Source: Candidatus Nitrosopolaris wilkensis
Lineage (GTDB): Archaea; Thermoproteota; Nitrososphaeria; Nitrososphaerales; Nitrososphaeraceae
NCBI GenBank assembly: GCA_003176995.1
Contig: QHBN01000128.1
Location: 1-58,063, forward strand
Reading direction: 5' to 3'
Length of the DNA stretch: 58,063 bases
The position numbers and the translations under genes were made by a program. This document shows positions 8,171-15,797 of the stretch, piece by piece. Positions within the stretch are counted from its first letter, which is position 1. The number at the start of each line of letters is the position of its first letter. The notes under the pieces were generated by a model. The model ran no database searches, was not told the origin of the DNA, and saw only the letters and a list, made by a program, of their open reading frames with translations.

Positions 8171-9610
8171 TTATCCTTTTCTCGGGATGTTTTTCTGTTT
8201 GACACTTAATGATACAAGTTTAAATTCAGTATGGAGTGCTCTGACTACCACATTGCAGTCATCATCATTGACGACGAATGCCAGGTTGAGCTCAGATGAA
8301 CCTTGAGCAATCATTACGACATTCACATTTCTGCTTGCAACTGATCCGAATATTTTTGCAGCTACCCCTTTTATTCCTCTCATACCCGATCCGACCACAG
8401 CGATGACGGCGACGTCATCGTTGACGTTTACCTTCTTGATTATCTTTCCCAGTAAATTAAGTTCAAGTGCCGTCGTTGCCTTATCTAGATCGCTTTTTCT
8501 TACAACCATAGAGATACTAGATTCAGAAGGGCTCTGAGAGATCATCATTATGTTTACTCTATTTTTTGCAAGGATATCGAAGATACGTGAAGCAGTTCCA
8601 GGAGATCCAGCCATATCCCCGCCGCTAACATCTATTAAGGCTGTATGACGTATGGCGCTGATTGACTTTACAATTTTTTGTGAGGCTTTTGCTGGCCTTT
8701 GTGTAATAATTGTACCTGGATGGTTGACGTTAAAGGCATTACGTACACGGATTGGAATATTGGAATCGATCACAGGATAGAAAGAACGTGGATGGATATA
8801 CTTAGCACCAAATAGAGCCATCTCCATAGCCTCGGCGAACGATACTTCTTTGAGAACTTGAGCATCTTTGACAATTTTAGGATCTGCAGTCATTAAGCCG
8901 TTGACGTCGCTCCACAACCATACTTCGTCAGCCTTAATACTGGCAGCTATTATGGTGGCTGTGTAATCTGAGCCGCCTCTACCGATCGTCGTAGTAATGC
9001 CATTCTGATCCGCTCCGATAAAGCCAGTCACTACGGGGACAACGCCATCTTTTAACATGGGTGTAATCTTGTGAGCAACACGCAGCTTGGTAGTATCCAT
9101 TAAAGGCCTTGCTTCTCCAAAATTGGAGTCAGTCAGAATTCCGACTTCTCTACCAGTAAGATGTTCGGATTTTATGCCAATGTCTTGTAGTGTATAGGAA
9201 ACTATGGGAGTCGAGAGACGCTCTCCGAAAGACAACAAATAATCCAATGACTTCGGGGTTACTTCAGCCAGAAGCACTATACCTGCCAAAACGTTCTCTA
9301 GCTCATCAAGAAGTTGTGTGACAACTAACTCGGCCTTTTTCATAATCCCCTCATTGGTGATAGCATTTCGCAGAATATCTAGATGAAAGGGGCGCACCTT
9401 TTTCATGAAATTTTCGACTGAAACCTTCTGCCCGTCTTTTATGTTGTCAGTGATTGAGAAGATGTCATCAGTCATTCCACGAATGGCGGAAACAACTACG
9501 ACGACATCATTTGTCGAGTCGTGGTGCTGCGCTTTTATCAGGTTGGCAATTTCTCTTACTTTTTTGCCAGAATTGACTCCGGTTCCTCCGAATTTCATTA
9601 CAAGGCGCAT
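8171..9610 (-). CDS. lysC: Aspartate kinase
   Basis: A 479-residue aspartokinase making L-aspartyl-4-phosphate, the first step toward Thr, Met and Lys. KFGGTGV at the N-terminus is the amino-acid-kinase signature; GRGGSDYTATIIAA and the WSDVNGLMTADP block bind ATP. Two ACT domains fill the last 150 or so residues (from about 320), suggesting feedback control by an end-product amino acid. ATG at 9610 gives MRLVMKFGG, the expected N-terminus. cobJ follows 11 nt after the stop, so the two may share a transcript although their pathways are unrelated. Confidence 0.95.
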   Translation of the reverse strand: MRLVMKFGGTGVNSGKKVREIANLIKAQHHDSTNDVVVVVSAIRGMTDDIFSITDNIKDGQKVSVENFMKKVRPFHLDILRNAITNEGIMKKAELVVTQLLDELENVLAGIVLLAEVTPKSLDYLLSFGERLSTPIVSYTLQDIGIKSEHLTGREVGILTDSNFGEARPLMDTTKLRVAHKITPMLKDGVVPVVTGFIGADQNGITTTIGRGGSDYTATIIAASIKADEVWLWSDVNGLMTADPKIVKDAQVLKEVSFAEAMEMALFGAKYIHPRSFYPVIDSNIPIRVRNAFNVNHPGTIITQRPAKASQKIVKSISAIRHTALIDVSGGDMAGSPGTASRIFDILAKNRVNIMMISQSPSESSISMVVRKSDLDKATTALELNLLGKIIKKVNVNDDVAVIAVVGSGMRGIKGVAAKIFGSVASRNVNVVMIAQGSSELNLAFVVNDDDCNVVVRALHTEFKLVSLSVKQKNIPRKG

Positions 9611-9820
9611 AGCAAATCAGCCACCCTCGCGTTTTAAGGCATATGTTGAGCAGGTAAGAAAAGGACAAAGGCGCAACATGCCAATATTAATCGACACATA
9701 GTTTCTCTTAGTCATATATGTATCGTTGTAAAACATCTATTGACAGGCTGGCAAGGCCCCCAATATTACGAAACCTTCCGAGGGGTCAAAATGAACCCAG
9801 CAGCTAATCTAGTATGGTTT

Positions 9821-9832
9821 TTATTTAAGACA
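9821..9832 (+). promoter_or_regulatory. TATA region of the S13-S4 transcript
   Basis: TTTTTATTTAAG ends 18 bp before the TTG start of S13 at 9850. The spacing fits a leaderless or very short-leader mRNA, which supports the TTG start. Confidence 0.5.
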
Positions 9833-9849
9833 TTCTTTCGTCATTTTGA

Positions 9850-10425
9850 TTGTCAGCCGCTGAATACAAGCATATCCTCAGAATTGCAGGAAAGGACATA
9901 GACGGGAGCAGGAAGATAATTGTCGCTTTAAGCATGGTCAAAGGAATCGGTCATAATCTCGCACAGGTCTTACTACAGTCATTGAAAATAAATCCTAATA
10001 TTCGCTTGGGATTTCTAACAGATAAAGAATTAGCCGACATCGAGTCAGCTATTAGGGATCCGGCAAGATTGGGTATGCCAGATTGGTACCTTAACAGACG
10101 AAAAGACGTGGAGACCGGCTCTAACCGGCATCTTATTACTTCAGACTTGGATTTTATGATTTCAAATGATATAGAACGTGAAAAATCTGTCATGAGTTGG
10201 CGCGGTTATAGACATATGTTTGGTTTAAGAGTTAGAGGTCAATGCACAAGGACCACAGGCAGAAAAGGCGGTGCTGTGGGTGTCAAGAAATTGGCCAGAC
10301 CCACGGCAGGAGGACCACCAGGCGCTCCGGCGCCCGCTGCCGGGGGTACTCAGCCTGCTGCTTCTGCTGCTGCTACGCCTGCTAAAGTTAAGGACACGCC
10401 CTCCAAGGAGAGCGAAAAGAAGTAG
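9850..10425 (+). CDS. rps13: 30S ribosomal protein S13
   Basis: Archaeal uS13 at the head of the small subunit, contacting 5S-proximal parts of the large subunit and tRNA. Seen: ILRIAGKDIDGSRK, MVKGIGHNLA with the helix-turn-helix region, and the RGYRHMFGLRVRGQCTRTTGRKGG tail segment (around 118-140). The start is TTG at 9850, giving MSAAEYKHILR. After the conserved domain comes an unusual tail of about 40 residues rich in Ala and Pro and then Lys/Glu, coded by GC-rich triplets unlike the rest of the gene. rps4 begins 11 nt after the stop. Confidence 0.95.
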   Translation: MSAAEYKHILRIAGKDIDGSRKIIVALSMVKGIGHNLAQVLLQSLKINPNIRLGFLTDKELADIESAIRDPARLGMPDWYLNRRKDVETGSNRHLITSDLDFMISNDIEREKSVMSWRGYRHMFGLRVRGQCTRTTGRKGGAVGVKKLARPTAGGPPGAPAPAAGGTQPAASAAATPAKVKDTPSKESEKK

Positions 10426-10436
10426 GCGGCTGAAGT

Positions 10437-10949
10437 ATGGGCGATCCTCGTAAACCAAAAAAGAGCTACCATCGACCAAGAAGAATATGGACAACAAATC
10501 AACTGAATGCCGAGCTTTATACACTAGGATCATACGGCTTGCGGAACAAGCGAGAGCTCTGGAAAGCACAAACTGAAGTGGCTAGATTTAGAAATCAAGC
10601 TCGAGCATTACTTTCGTTGGCTACTGAAGCAAGAACTGAAAGAGAAACCCGATTGCTAAAGTCCTTGAACAGACTAGGCCTAGTGAATGAATCTGCTTCC
10701 CTCGACGACATCCTAAATCTCAAGATTGAAGATCTGTTAGAGAGGAGACTTCAAACCATAGTCATGAAGAAGACCGGTACAAAATCACCGCATCAAGCGA
10801 GGCAGGTGGTAGTTCACGGACATGTGTCGATAGGTGATAGAATCATAAACCTGCCGGGGTATCTAGTGAAAAGAGAAGAAGAGCAGTTGATTTTATTGCA
10901 TGTGAATGTTCTAGGCCCGTTATCGAGTGCACCAGCACCTACATCATAG
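10437..10949 (+). CDS. rps4: 30S ribosomal protein S4
   Basis: A 170-residue archaeal uS4, a primary 16S rRNA binder. MGDPRKPKKSYHRPRRIW is the typical archaeal N-terminus. The S4 RNA-binding fold is around residues 100-160 (ERRLQTIVMKKTG, QARQVVVHGHVSIGDR). It forms an operon with rps13, 11 nt upstream. In many archaea S11 and RNA polymerase subunit D follow; here the next gene is convergent, so the cluster is cut short. The last residues (SSAPAPTS) form a small flexible tail. Confidence 0.96.
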   Translation: MGDPRKPKKSYHRPRRIWTTNQLNAELYTLGSYGLRNKRELWKAQTEVARFRNQARALLSLATEARTERETRLLKSLNRLGLVNESASLDDILNLKIEDLLERRLQTIVMKKTGTKSPHQARQVVVHGHVSIGDRIINLPGYLVKREEEQLILLHVNVLGPLSSAPAPTS

Positions 10950-10957
10950 GAGAGTTC

Positions 10958-11926
10958 TTAGGTCGTTACTTCCGAAATGATATCCACATGATCGATCTTC
11001 CCATCAGCATTCATGTCAAAGCCTTGCACCACTAATGCCCACTCCTCCTCATTTTGATAACTCTTCAGGATTTCTTCACTGTAATTGGTCAATGCTATAA
11101 CCGCAGATTTGGTTCCGATCGACCTAACGCCTGCAACAACAATAATATTTTTTCCGTCGTTGTAAGGATTTTTTATTTTCGCGATTAAGCCTTGATTGTC
11201 AAGGTTATAGGGCTTAGCAGAAGACCCTGCTATTAAACCGGACCAGAAGTTCTTCTCGTTGAATTTTATTGGCAAAAATTTGTTGAATTCTGCTGTTATT
11301 ATGTTTGTACCTGGCCCACCAATGGATATCAAATTGTTTTCCTCTATTACTTTTTCTGCCTTGGCATCGGCATCCAACTTCACTATAAACTCAGAGGGAA
11401 TATTACTAATTGTTCCTAAAAAAAAAGCCAGATGTACCGCATAATGTCCATCCCTTGCGGATGACCTGTAGGGGCCGTGAGGATCAGGAGCACCTACTAT
11501 GATTAACCCCTTGAAGGAATTATTCACAATATAGTCGTTAAAAAATTTGCGCGCATGTCGATGCTCATAATTAGCATGCGTCTGGAAATCCAATTGCCTT
11601 TCGCCCCCGCTCATCTCAATTCCAAACGCCGGGCTAGAAGAATGATAAAGCCTAGCAGTGCCGCCCCTGACATGGCTTGTACCGGCCTCCTCCAAAGCCC
11701 CAATTTCGACCAACTTTCGTACGTAATAGTACGCACTTTGCTCGTAGATTTTGAGTTTCTTTGCTATTTCTATTGGATACATTGGAGTATCCGACAGCAA
11801 TCCCATTATTTGCCAAGCTAAAGGATTCGAGAGTACTCTGATATGTTCCACATTATCGAAAACAACGATCTTTTTACCAAGAACTCTACCATTCGCCAGA
11901 TATACCAGCGTCTTCTCTGTCAACAA
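10958..11926 (-). CDS. Winged-helix DNA-binding protein with S-layer-like C-terminal domain
   Basis: 322 residues. Residues 30-100 form an ArsR-like winged helix (LLSDTPMYPIEIAKKLKIYEQ, then YYYVRKLVEIGALEE). Residues from about 135 resemble the S-layer C-terminal domain family: GLIIVGAPDPHGPYRSSARDG, SIGGPGTNIITAEFN and NIIVVAGVRSIGTKSAV. The protein ends with DMNADGKIDHVDI, which looks like a calcium-binding EF-hand or dockerin-type loop. No signal peptide or membrane segment is seen, so it may be a cytosolic regulator that borrowed the fold. The start is TTG at 11926 or 11923. It is convergent with rps4 and divergent from glmS. Confidence 0.65.
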   Translation of the reverse strand: MLTEKTLVYLANGRVLGKKIVVFDNVEHIRVLSNPLAWQIMGLLSDTPMYPIEIAKKLKIYEQSAYYYVRKLVEIGALEEAGTSHVRGGTARLYHSSSPAFGIEMSGGERQLDFQTHANYEHRHARKFFNDYIVNNSFKGLIIVGAPDPHGPYRSSARDGHYAVHLAFFLGTISNIPSEFIVKLDADAKAEKVIEENNLISIGGPGTNIITAEFNKFLPIKFNEKNFWSGLIAGSSAKPYNLDNQGLIAKIKNPYNDGKNIIVVAGVRSIGTKSAVIALTNYSEEILKSYQNEEEWALVVQGFDMNADGKIDHVDIISEVTT

Positions 11927-12086
11927 CAGCCAGTATGCGCCACAACCCCTATATAATGATACTTAGTGGTATAAAGAAATTTTAACTGACCTACCTTAAC
12001 CGAACCTGTTTACCAGTATGCCAAATCTCACAATGGTATGTCAATTCGTTCATAATTGTTAAAAGCCCTTATAGCCACTAACATCT

Positions 12087-13853
12087 GTGTGTTCAATTAT
12101 AGGATATAATGGCAGGCTAAATGTAGCCCCTGTCTTGGTTGAAAGCCTTAAACGAATGGAATACAGAGGCTATGATAGTGTAGGAATAGCTACAATAGAC
12201 AACGGCAGGATCTCCACGCGGAAAGGCATAGGCAGGGTAGCTGATGTCGATAAAGCTCTTAACTTGATAATGATGCCCGGACAGATAGGTATCGGACACA
12301 CCAGGTGGGCGACTCATGGGGGTGTGACAGATAAAAATGCTCATCCTCATTACGGATGCACAGCTGATATTGCCGTCGTCCACAACGGAATTGTCGAAAA
12401 TTATAAAGAGTTGAAAGAAGAGCTTATTCATCTTGGCCATCAGTTCAAAAGCGACACAGACAGCGAGGTTATTGCACATCTTCTCGAAAGGTATTATGCC
12501 GAGCAAAAGGACGGAACTCAAACTATAATTAAAACATGCAAAAGACTGAAGGGGAGTTATGCGTTCGTAGCGGCTTTCGAAGATGGCACAATATGTGGCT
12601 CAAGATATGACGAGCCACTTATAATTGGCCCTGTAGAAAACGGGTATTTCATCTCAAGCGATATTCTCGGATTCCTACCGTACACAGATAAAGCCATTTT
12701 TCTTGATAATAAAGACATCGCTGTTATTGACAGACATAGTTTGAAGTTATATGATTCCGATGGAAATCCTGTGAGTCGTCCCGTTACGCAGGTAGCTTGG
12801 GAATTAGCCGCTTTAGATAAAGGAAAATTTACTCATCACACATTGAAAGAAATTCACGAGCAACCACATACAATTATGATAGCAGCAACCGAAAATAGAG
12901 ATAAAATAAATTGCTTTTGCAGGATCCTACTTGATTCTAAGACGATCTATCTCACAGGAAGTGGAACTAGCTACCACTCAGCTTTAGTTGCCAAGCATAT
13001 TCTTGCAAGGTTTGCAAAAATTCGAGCCGAATCTATCATGTCGAGCGAATTTCAGTACGCACTTGATTCTCTCGACAGTAGCTCAGTTTTGGTTGCCATC
13101 TCTCAAAGTGGAGAGACAGCAGACGTTTTGCACTCGGTCAAGACCGCAAAACAAATGGGTGCAAAGATTCTTTCAATTGTTAATATACCTACGTCTTCGT
13201 TAGCCAGAATTAGCGATTCTTTTCTCAGCATCAATTGTGGGCCTGAAGTGGGTGTGGCTGCAACTAAAAGCTTCACAGGACAATTGTCTTTGCTTTATAG
13301 CGTAGTTGACAGGTTATGCAATGGTCGTGTCGACTACGAGGTAGGCAAACTAGAACTTGTGGACGCTATAAAAGAGGTGCTTGCTTCTGAAACTGAAATT
13401 GAAAAAGTCGCCGACCGCATAAAAGATGCAAAGGACATCTATATCATGGGAAGGTCTATACATTATCCTATTGCCCTTGAAGGTGCGCTCAAAATTAAAG
13501 AACTCGCATATATTCATGCCGAGGGTATCGCAGCGGGTGAATTAAAACATGGTCCGCTAGCATTAATAGATAAAAATAGTATCGTAGTAATAATCAACCC
13601 TCGGGACGGGACCTTTGATGATAACATAGCCAGCGCGCACGAGATCAAGGCGAGAGGAGCTACAATAATCGGAGTTTCAGATGAACCGAACGATGTGTAT
13701 GACATCTTTGTGAGGATACCATCAGTAAGACATGCGCTTTATCCTTTATTGGAGGTAGTTCCGTTCCAGATTCTTGCATATTATTTGGCTCTCAGAAAGA
13801 GCGTTGATCCTGATTACCCCCGGAACCTTGCCAAATCGGTCACAGTCAAATAA
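12087..13853 (+). CDS. glmS: Glutamine-fructose-6-phosphate aminotransferase (isomerizing)
   Basis: The first step to UDP-GlcNAc: fructose-6-P plus glutamine give glucosamine-6-P plus glutamate. The 588 residues comprise a class II glutaminase domain with Cys2 as nucleophile (MCSIIGYNG, GTG start at 12087, Cys exposed after Met removal) and two SIS isomerase domains, with SGTSYHSALVAK, SQSGETADV and ELKHGPLALI clearly present. It ends ARNLAKSVTVK-like, as usual. Glucosamine phosphate mutase (glmM) lies at 33.2 kb. The gene is divergent from the winged-helix gene; T-rich stretches follow the stop. Confidence 0.96.
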   Translation: MCSIIGYNGRLNVAPVLVESLKRMEYRGYDSVGIATIDNGRISTRKGIGRVADVDKALNLIMMPGQIGIGHTRWATHGGVTDKNAHPHYGCTADIAVVHNGIVENYKELKEELIHLGHQFKSDTDSEVIAHLLERYYAEQKDGTQTIIKTCKRLKGSYAFVAAFEDGTICGSRYDEPLIIGPVENGYFISSDILGFLPYTDKAIFLDNKDIAVIDRHSLKLYDSDGNPVSRPVTQVAWELAALDKGKFTHHTLKEIHEQPHTIMIAATENRDKINCFCRILLDSKTIYLTGSGTSYHSALVAKHILARFAKIRAESIMSSEFQYALDSLDSSSVLVAISQSGETADVLHSVKTAKQMGAKILSIVNIPTSSLARISDSFLSINCGPEVGVAATKSFTGQLSLLYSVVDRLCNGRVDYEVGKLELVDAIKEVLASETEIEKVADRIKDAKDIYIMGRSIHYPIALEGALKIKELAYIHAEGIAAGELKHGPLALIDKNSIVVIINPRDGTFDDNIASAHEIKARGATIIGVSDEPNDVYDIFVRIPSVRHALYPLLEVVPFQILAYYLALRKSVDPDYPRNLAKSVTVK

Positions 13854-13869
13854 AAAAACCTCATTTTTT
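13852..13869 (+). terminator. T-tract terminator after glmS
   Basis: Immediately past the glmS stop, AAAAAACCTCATTTTTT can form a short A/T hairpin and ends in T6 (13864-13869). A second T6 lies about 40 nt further. T-tracts suffice for archaeal termination. Confidence 0.4.
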
Positions 13870-14257
13870 CGGGTCGATCCGTAAATGCATCATCAAGGTT
13901 TCCTTGTTTTTTAGTGTCCACTTAGATAGTAAGCGTTCCATTTGAAGTTGAAGACATATTTACCGAAATGTAGGGTTAACATTTTTAACATTTGAGGTAA
14001 TTGAATAACACAATACGAGAATGTCCGTCTATGTGAAGACTGACTCTCTTGTCTAACTTTGTTTAACCGGATCACAGATGGCATTCGACGGTCTGGCACT
14101 ATGCACCGCGAGGTTCTTCGTTCAAAGCTGCCTTACCGTAAATTATAATCACAGATTTCATCCCGTCGGCCACCACATCGGATTTTCTGGACAACAACAA
14201 GCTTTTCTGGACAACAACAAGATTTTTAACATGTATGAGCCGTGGTCAAAGTGTATC
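13870..14257. other. Gene-poor interval between glmS and the histone gene
   Basis: About 390 bp without a convincing gene. A frame runs from 14078 into the histone gene, but its first 60 codons have no protein-like character. The interval holds AT-rich sequence, the repeated octamer TAACATTT near 13978-13995, and the 20-bp tandem duplication described separately. Confidence 0.5.
14183..14221. repeat. Tandem 20-bp duplication upstream of the histone gene
   Basis: TTTTCTGGACAACAACAAG is present at 14183-14201 and again at 14203-14221, a period of 20 bp (about two helical turns). It abuts the TATA-like ATTTTTAA at 14222-14229, so both copies sit where an upstream-binding regulator would act on histone expression. 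Confidence 0.65.
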
Positions 14258-14482
14258 ATGTCGTCTAACCCTGAACTCGGCCTTGCCAGTATGTATCGCG
14301 TGATTAAGAAATCAGGCGCTGACAGAGTAAGTGACGATGCAGCAGACGCGCTTCGAAAAGTTCTGGAAGAAGTCGCAGAAAAAATCGCAAGGCAAGCCGT
14401 AGAGTTATCCCTTCATGCAGGTAGAAAAACTGTAAAGTCTGAAGACGTGCATCTCGCATCAAAAAATATCCTGAAACTTTAA
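14258..14482 (+). CDS. Archaeal histone
   Basis: A 74-residue HMf-like histone that dimerises through the histone fold and wraps DNA. Seen: VIKKSGADRVSDDAADALRK (helix 1, loop 1 with the DNA-contacting Arg), the long central helix EEVAEKIARQAVELSLHAGR, and KTVKSEDVHLASK (loop 2, helix 3). ATG at 14258 was chosen: it starts right at the fold and lies about 30 nt from a TATA-like ATTTTTAA (14222-14229), giving a near-leaderless mRNA. The in-frame extension back to 14078 is rejected. Alba, the other chromatin protein, is at 52.2 kb. Confidence 0.9.
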   Translation: MSSNPELGLASMYRVIKKSGADRVSDDAADALRKVLEEVAEKIARQAVELSLHAGRKTVKSEDVHLASKNILKL

Positions 14483-14582
14483 CCTCATATACACAATTGT
14501 CAAAACCGAAACGAAATGTCGCAAGACATGCACCTATCTTAGTCAAATGATGTTATCCCGGGTGCAACATCGCATATTTCGA

Positions 14583-14598
14583 GGCGCCGGGATTTGAA
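14583..14598 (-). other. Possible tRNA 3'-end fragment
   Basis: On the minus strand these bases read TTCAAATCCCGGCGCC, which looks like the T-loop, T-stem 3' half and acceptor 3' strand of a tRNA. No matching T-stem 5' strand, anticodon arm or acceptor 5' strand lies upstream, so it is at most a fragment, such as a decayed tRNA or an old integration scar. The same bases also form part of an inverted repeat with ATCCCGG at about 14554-14560. Confidence 0.25.
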
Positions 14599-14713
14599 TT
14601 TATTTACTTGGCTCCTGAACAAGTCAAACGACGGCTACGATTAACGCTGCAGTAGCACATATGCGAGTAAGCTCAATATTATCAAAACCTTTCCTTGCTT
14701 GTTGTACGACTCG

Positions 14714-15487
14714 ATGACAGTAGTTGACGCACACATTCATCTAACGGATAACGAATACTCAGGATATACGGAACATATTTTTAATAATCTGAAGGCATTA
14801 AGAATCATTGCGTGTTCTGTGACCGTAAATACGGAAACACTGACAAAAAGTTTGGAGCTCTTCAGCGATTCCACTCGCGACATGGTGATACCGTTTGCTG
14901 GAATACATCCTGAATTTGCACAAACTGAAGATGTTACGAGATTCATTGAAATTTTCAATAATAACCTTGACTCGATCGACGGTATTGGTGAGATAGGCCT
15001 CGATCCTGTTTACGCAGGTATAAACGAGAGCTCTTACGACAAGCAAAAAGAAGTCTTTCACAGCATGCTTGCCCTAGCTGAGAGAACCAAGAAGCCTGTC
15101 TCAATACATTCTCGAGGCTCATTAGATCACATACTAGAAATGCTAAAAACCTATGATATTAGAAATGGTCTACTACATTGGTTTGCTGGAAGTAAGAAGC
15201 AACTGACTAGATCTACCGACATGGGCTTGTTCGTGTCGTACGGCCCAGTTTTAATTTATTCGGAAGAGAAGAGAGTCTTGTTGAAAAATACTCCCAAAAA
15301 TAGATTCCTTGTCGAGACGGACGGCCCAGTGAGGTACCGGCGGTGCTTTAATAACCTTCCATCTATGTCTAGTTCTTTCTTGGTTAGCGTAGTTAATTGT
15401 GCTGCGAATGTACTTGGGATGACTTATCACGAGACCGTTGATTTATTGCAGAGGAACGCAGAATCGTATTTGAATAGAAAATTATGA
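14714..15487 (+). CDS. TatD-family metal-dependent hydrolase
   Basis: About 257 residues of TIM-barrel hydrolase. VVDAHIHLTD at the N-terminus supplies the HxH metal ligands; GEIGLDPVY carries the conserved Glu; PVSIHSRG and GLLHWFAGS give the later His ligands; ETDGPV provides the final Asp. TatD proteins are Mg-dependent deoxyribonucleases or D-aminoacyl hydrolases; the archaeal substrate is unknown. ATG at 14714 is preferred to the TTG at 14699 because homologues begin just before DAHIHL. It is monocistronic by position, convergent with the P5C dehydrogenase gene 310 bp away. Confidence 0.88.
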   Translation: MTVVDAHIHLTDNEYSGYTEHIFNNLKALRIIACSVTVNTETLTKSLELFSDSTRDMVIPFAGIHPEFAQTEDVTRFIEIFNNNLDSIDGIGEIGLDPVYAGINESSYDKQKEVFHSMLALAERTKKPVSIHSRGSLDHILEMLKTYDIRNGLLHWFAGSKKQLTRSTDMGLFVSYGPVLIYSEEKRVLLKNTPKNRFLVETDGPVRYRRCFNNLPSMSSSFLVSVVNCAANVLGMTYHETVDLLQRNAESYLNRKL

Positions 15488-15797
15488 TGGTCTGATCACT
15501 GGCCGAATTAGCAGGGTCACGGTTTGATCAGCCTAGTGCTCTGCATTTACTCATTATTATATCGACTACCGTATTATATCGCCTATCCACTACCGGCAGG
15601 TGTACACCTGTCGTTCAGAGTGTTCATCAAGAATAACTTCCAGTGGCTGTTGCTCGTTAATGGGAAAATTGGCCACGGATGAGCGCTAAATTGGATCTAG
15701 TATATGAGAAGAAAAATGAAAATTATATCGAGAAATTAAAGGGAATCAGGAGAATAGCAGCCTCTGGTTTAACATGAAATTTTCATTTACCACTTTC
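15488..15797. other. Interval between convergent genes, with 14-bp palindrome and a 32-codon ORF
   Basis: No recognised gene. It holds the perfect palindrome CAGGTGTACACCTG at 15597-15610 and a short plus-strand frame, ATG 15679 to TGA 15775-15777 (MSAKLDLVYEKKNENYI...), which is charged and protein-like but has no family I recognise. Both flanking genes end here, so a palindrome in this place is not an obvious operator for either. Confidence 0.5.

Noticed and set aside
14078-14257. In-frame 60-codon extension of the histone gene
   Set aside because: Archaeal histones start at the fold; the extension has no protein character, contains the tandem repeat, and the TATA-like element lies within it.
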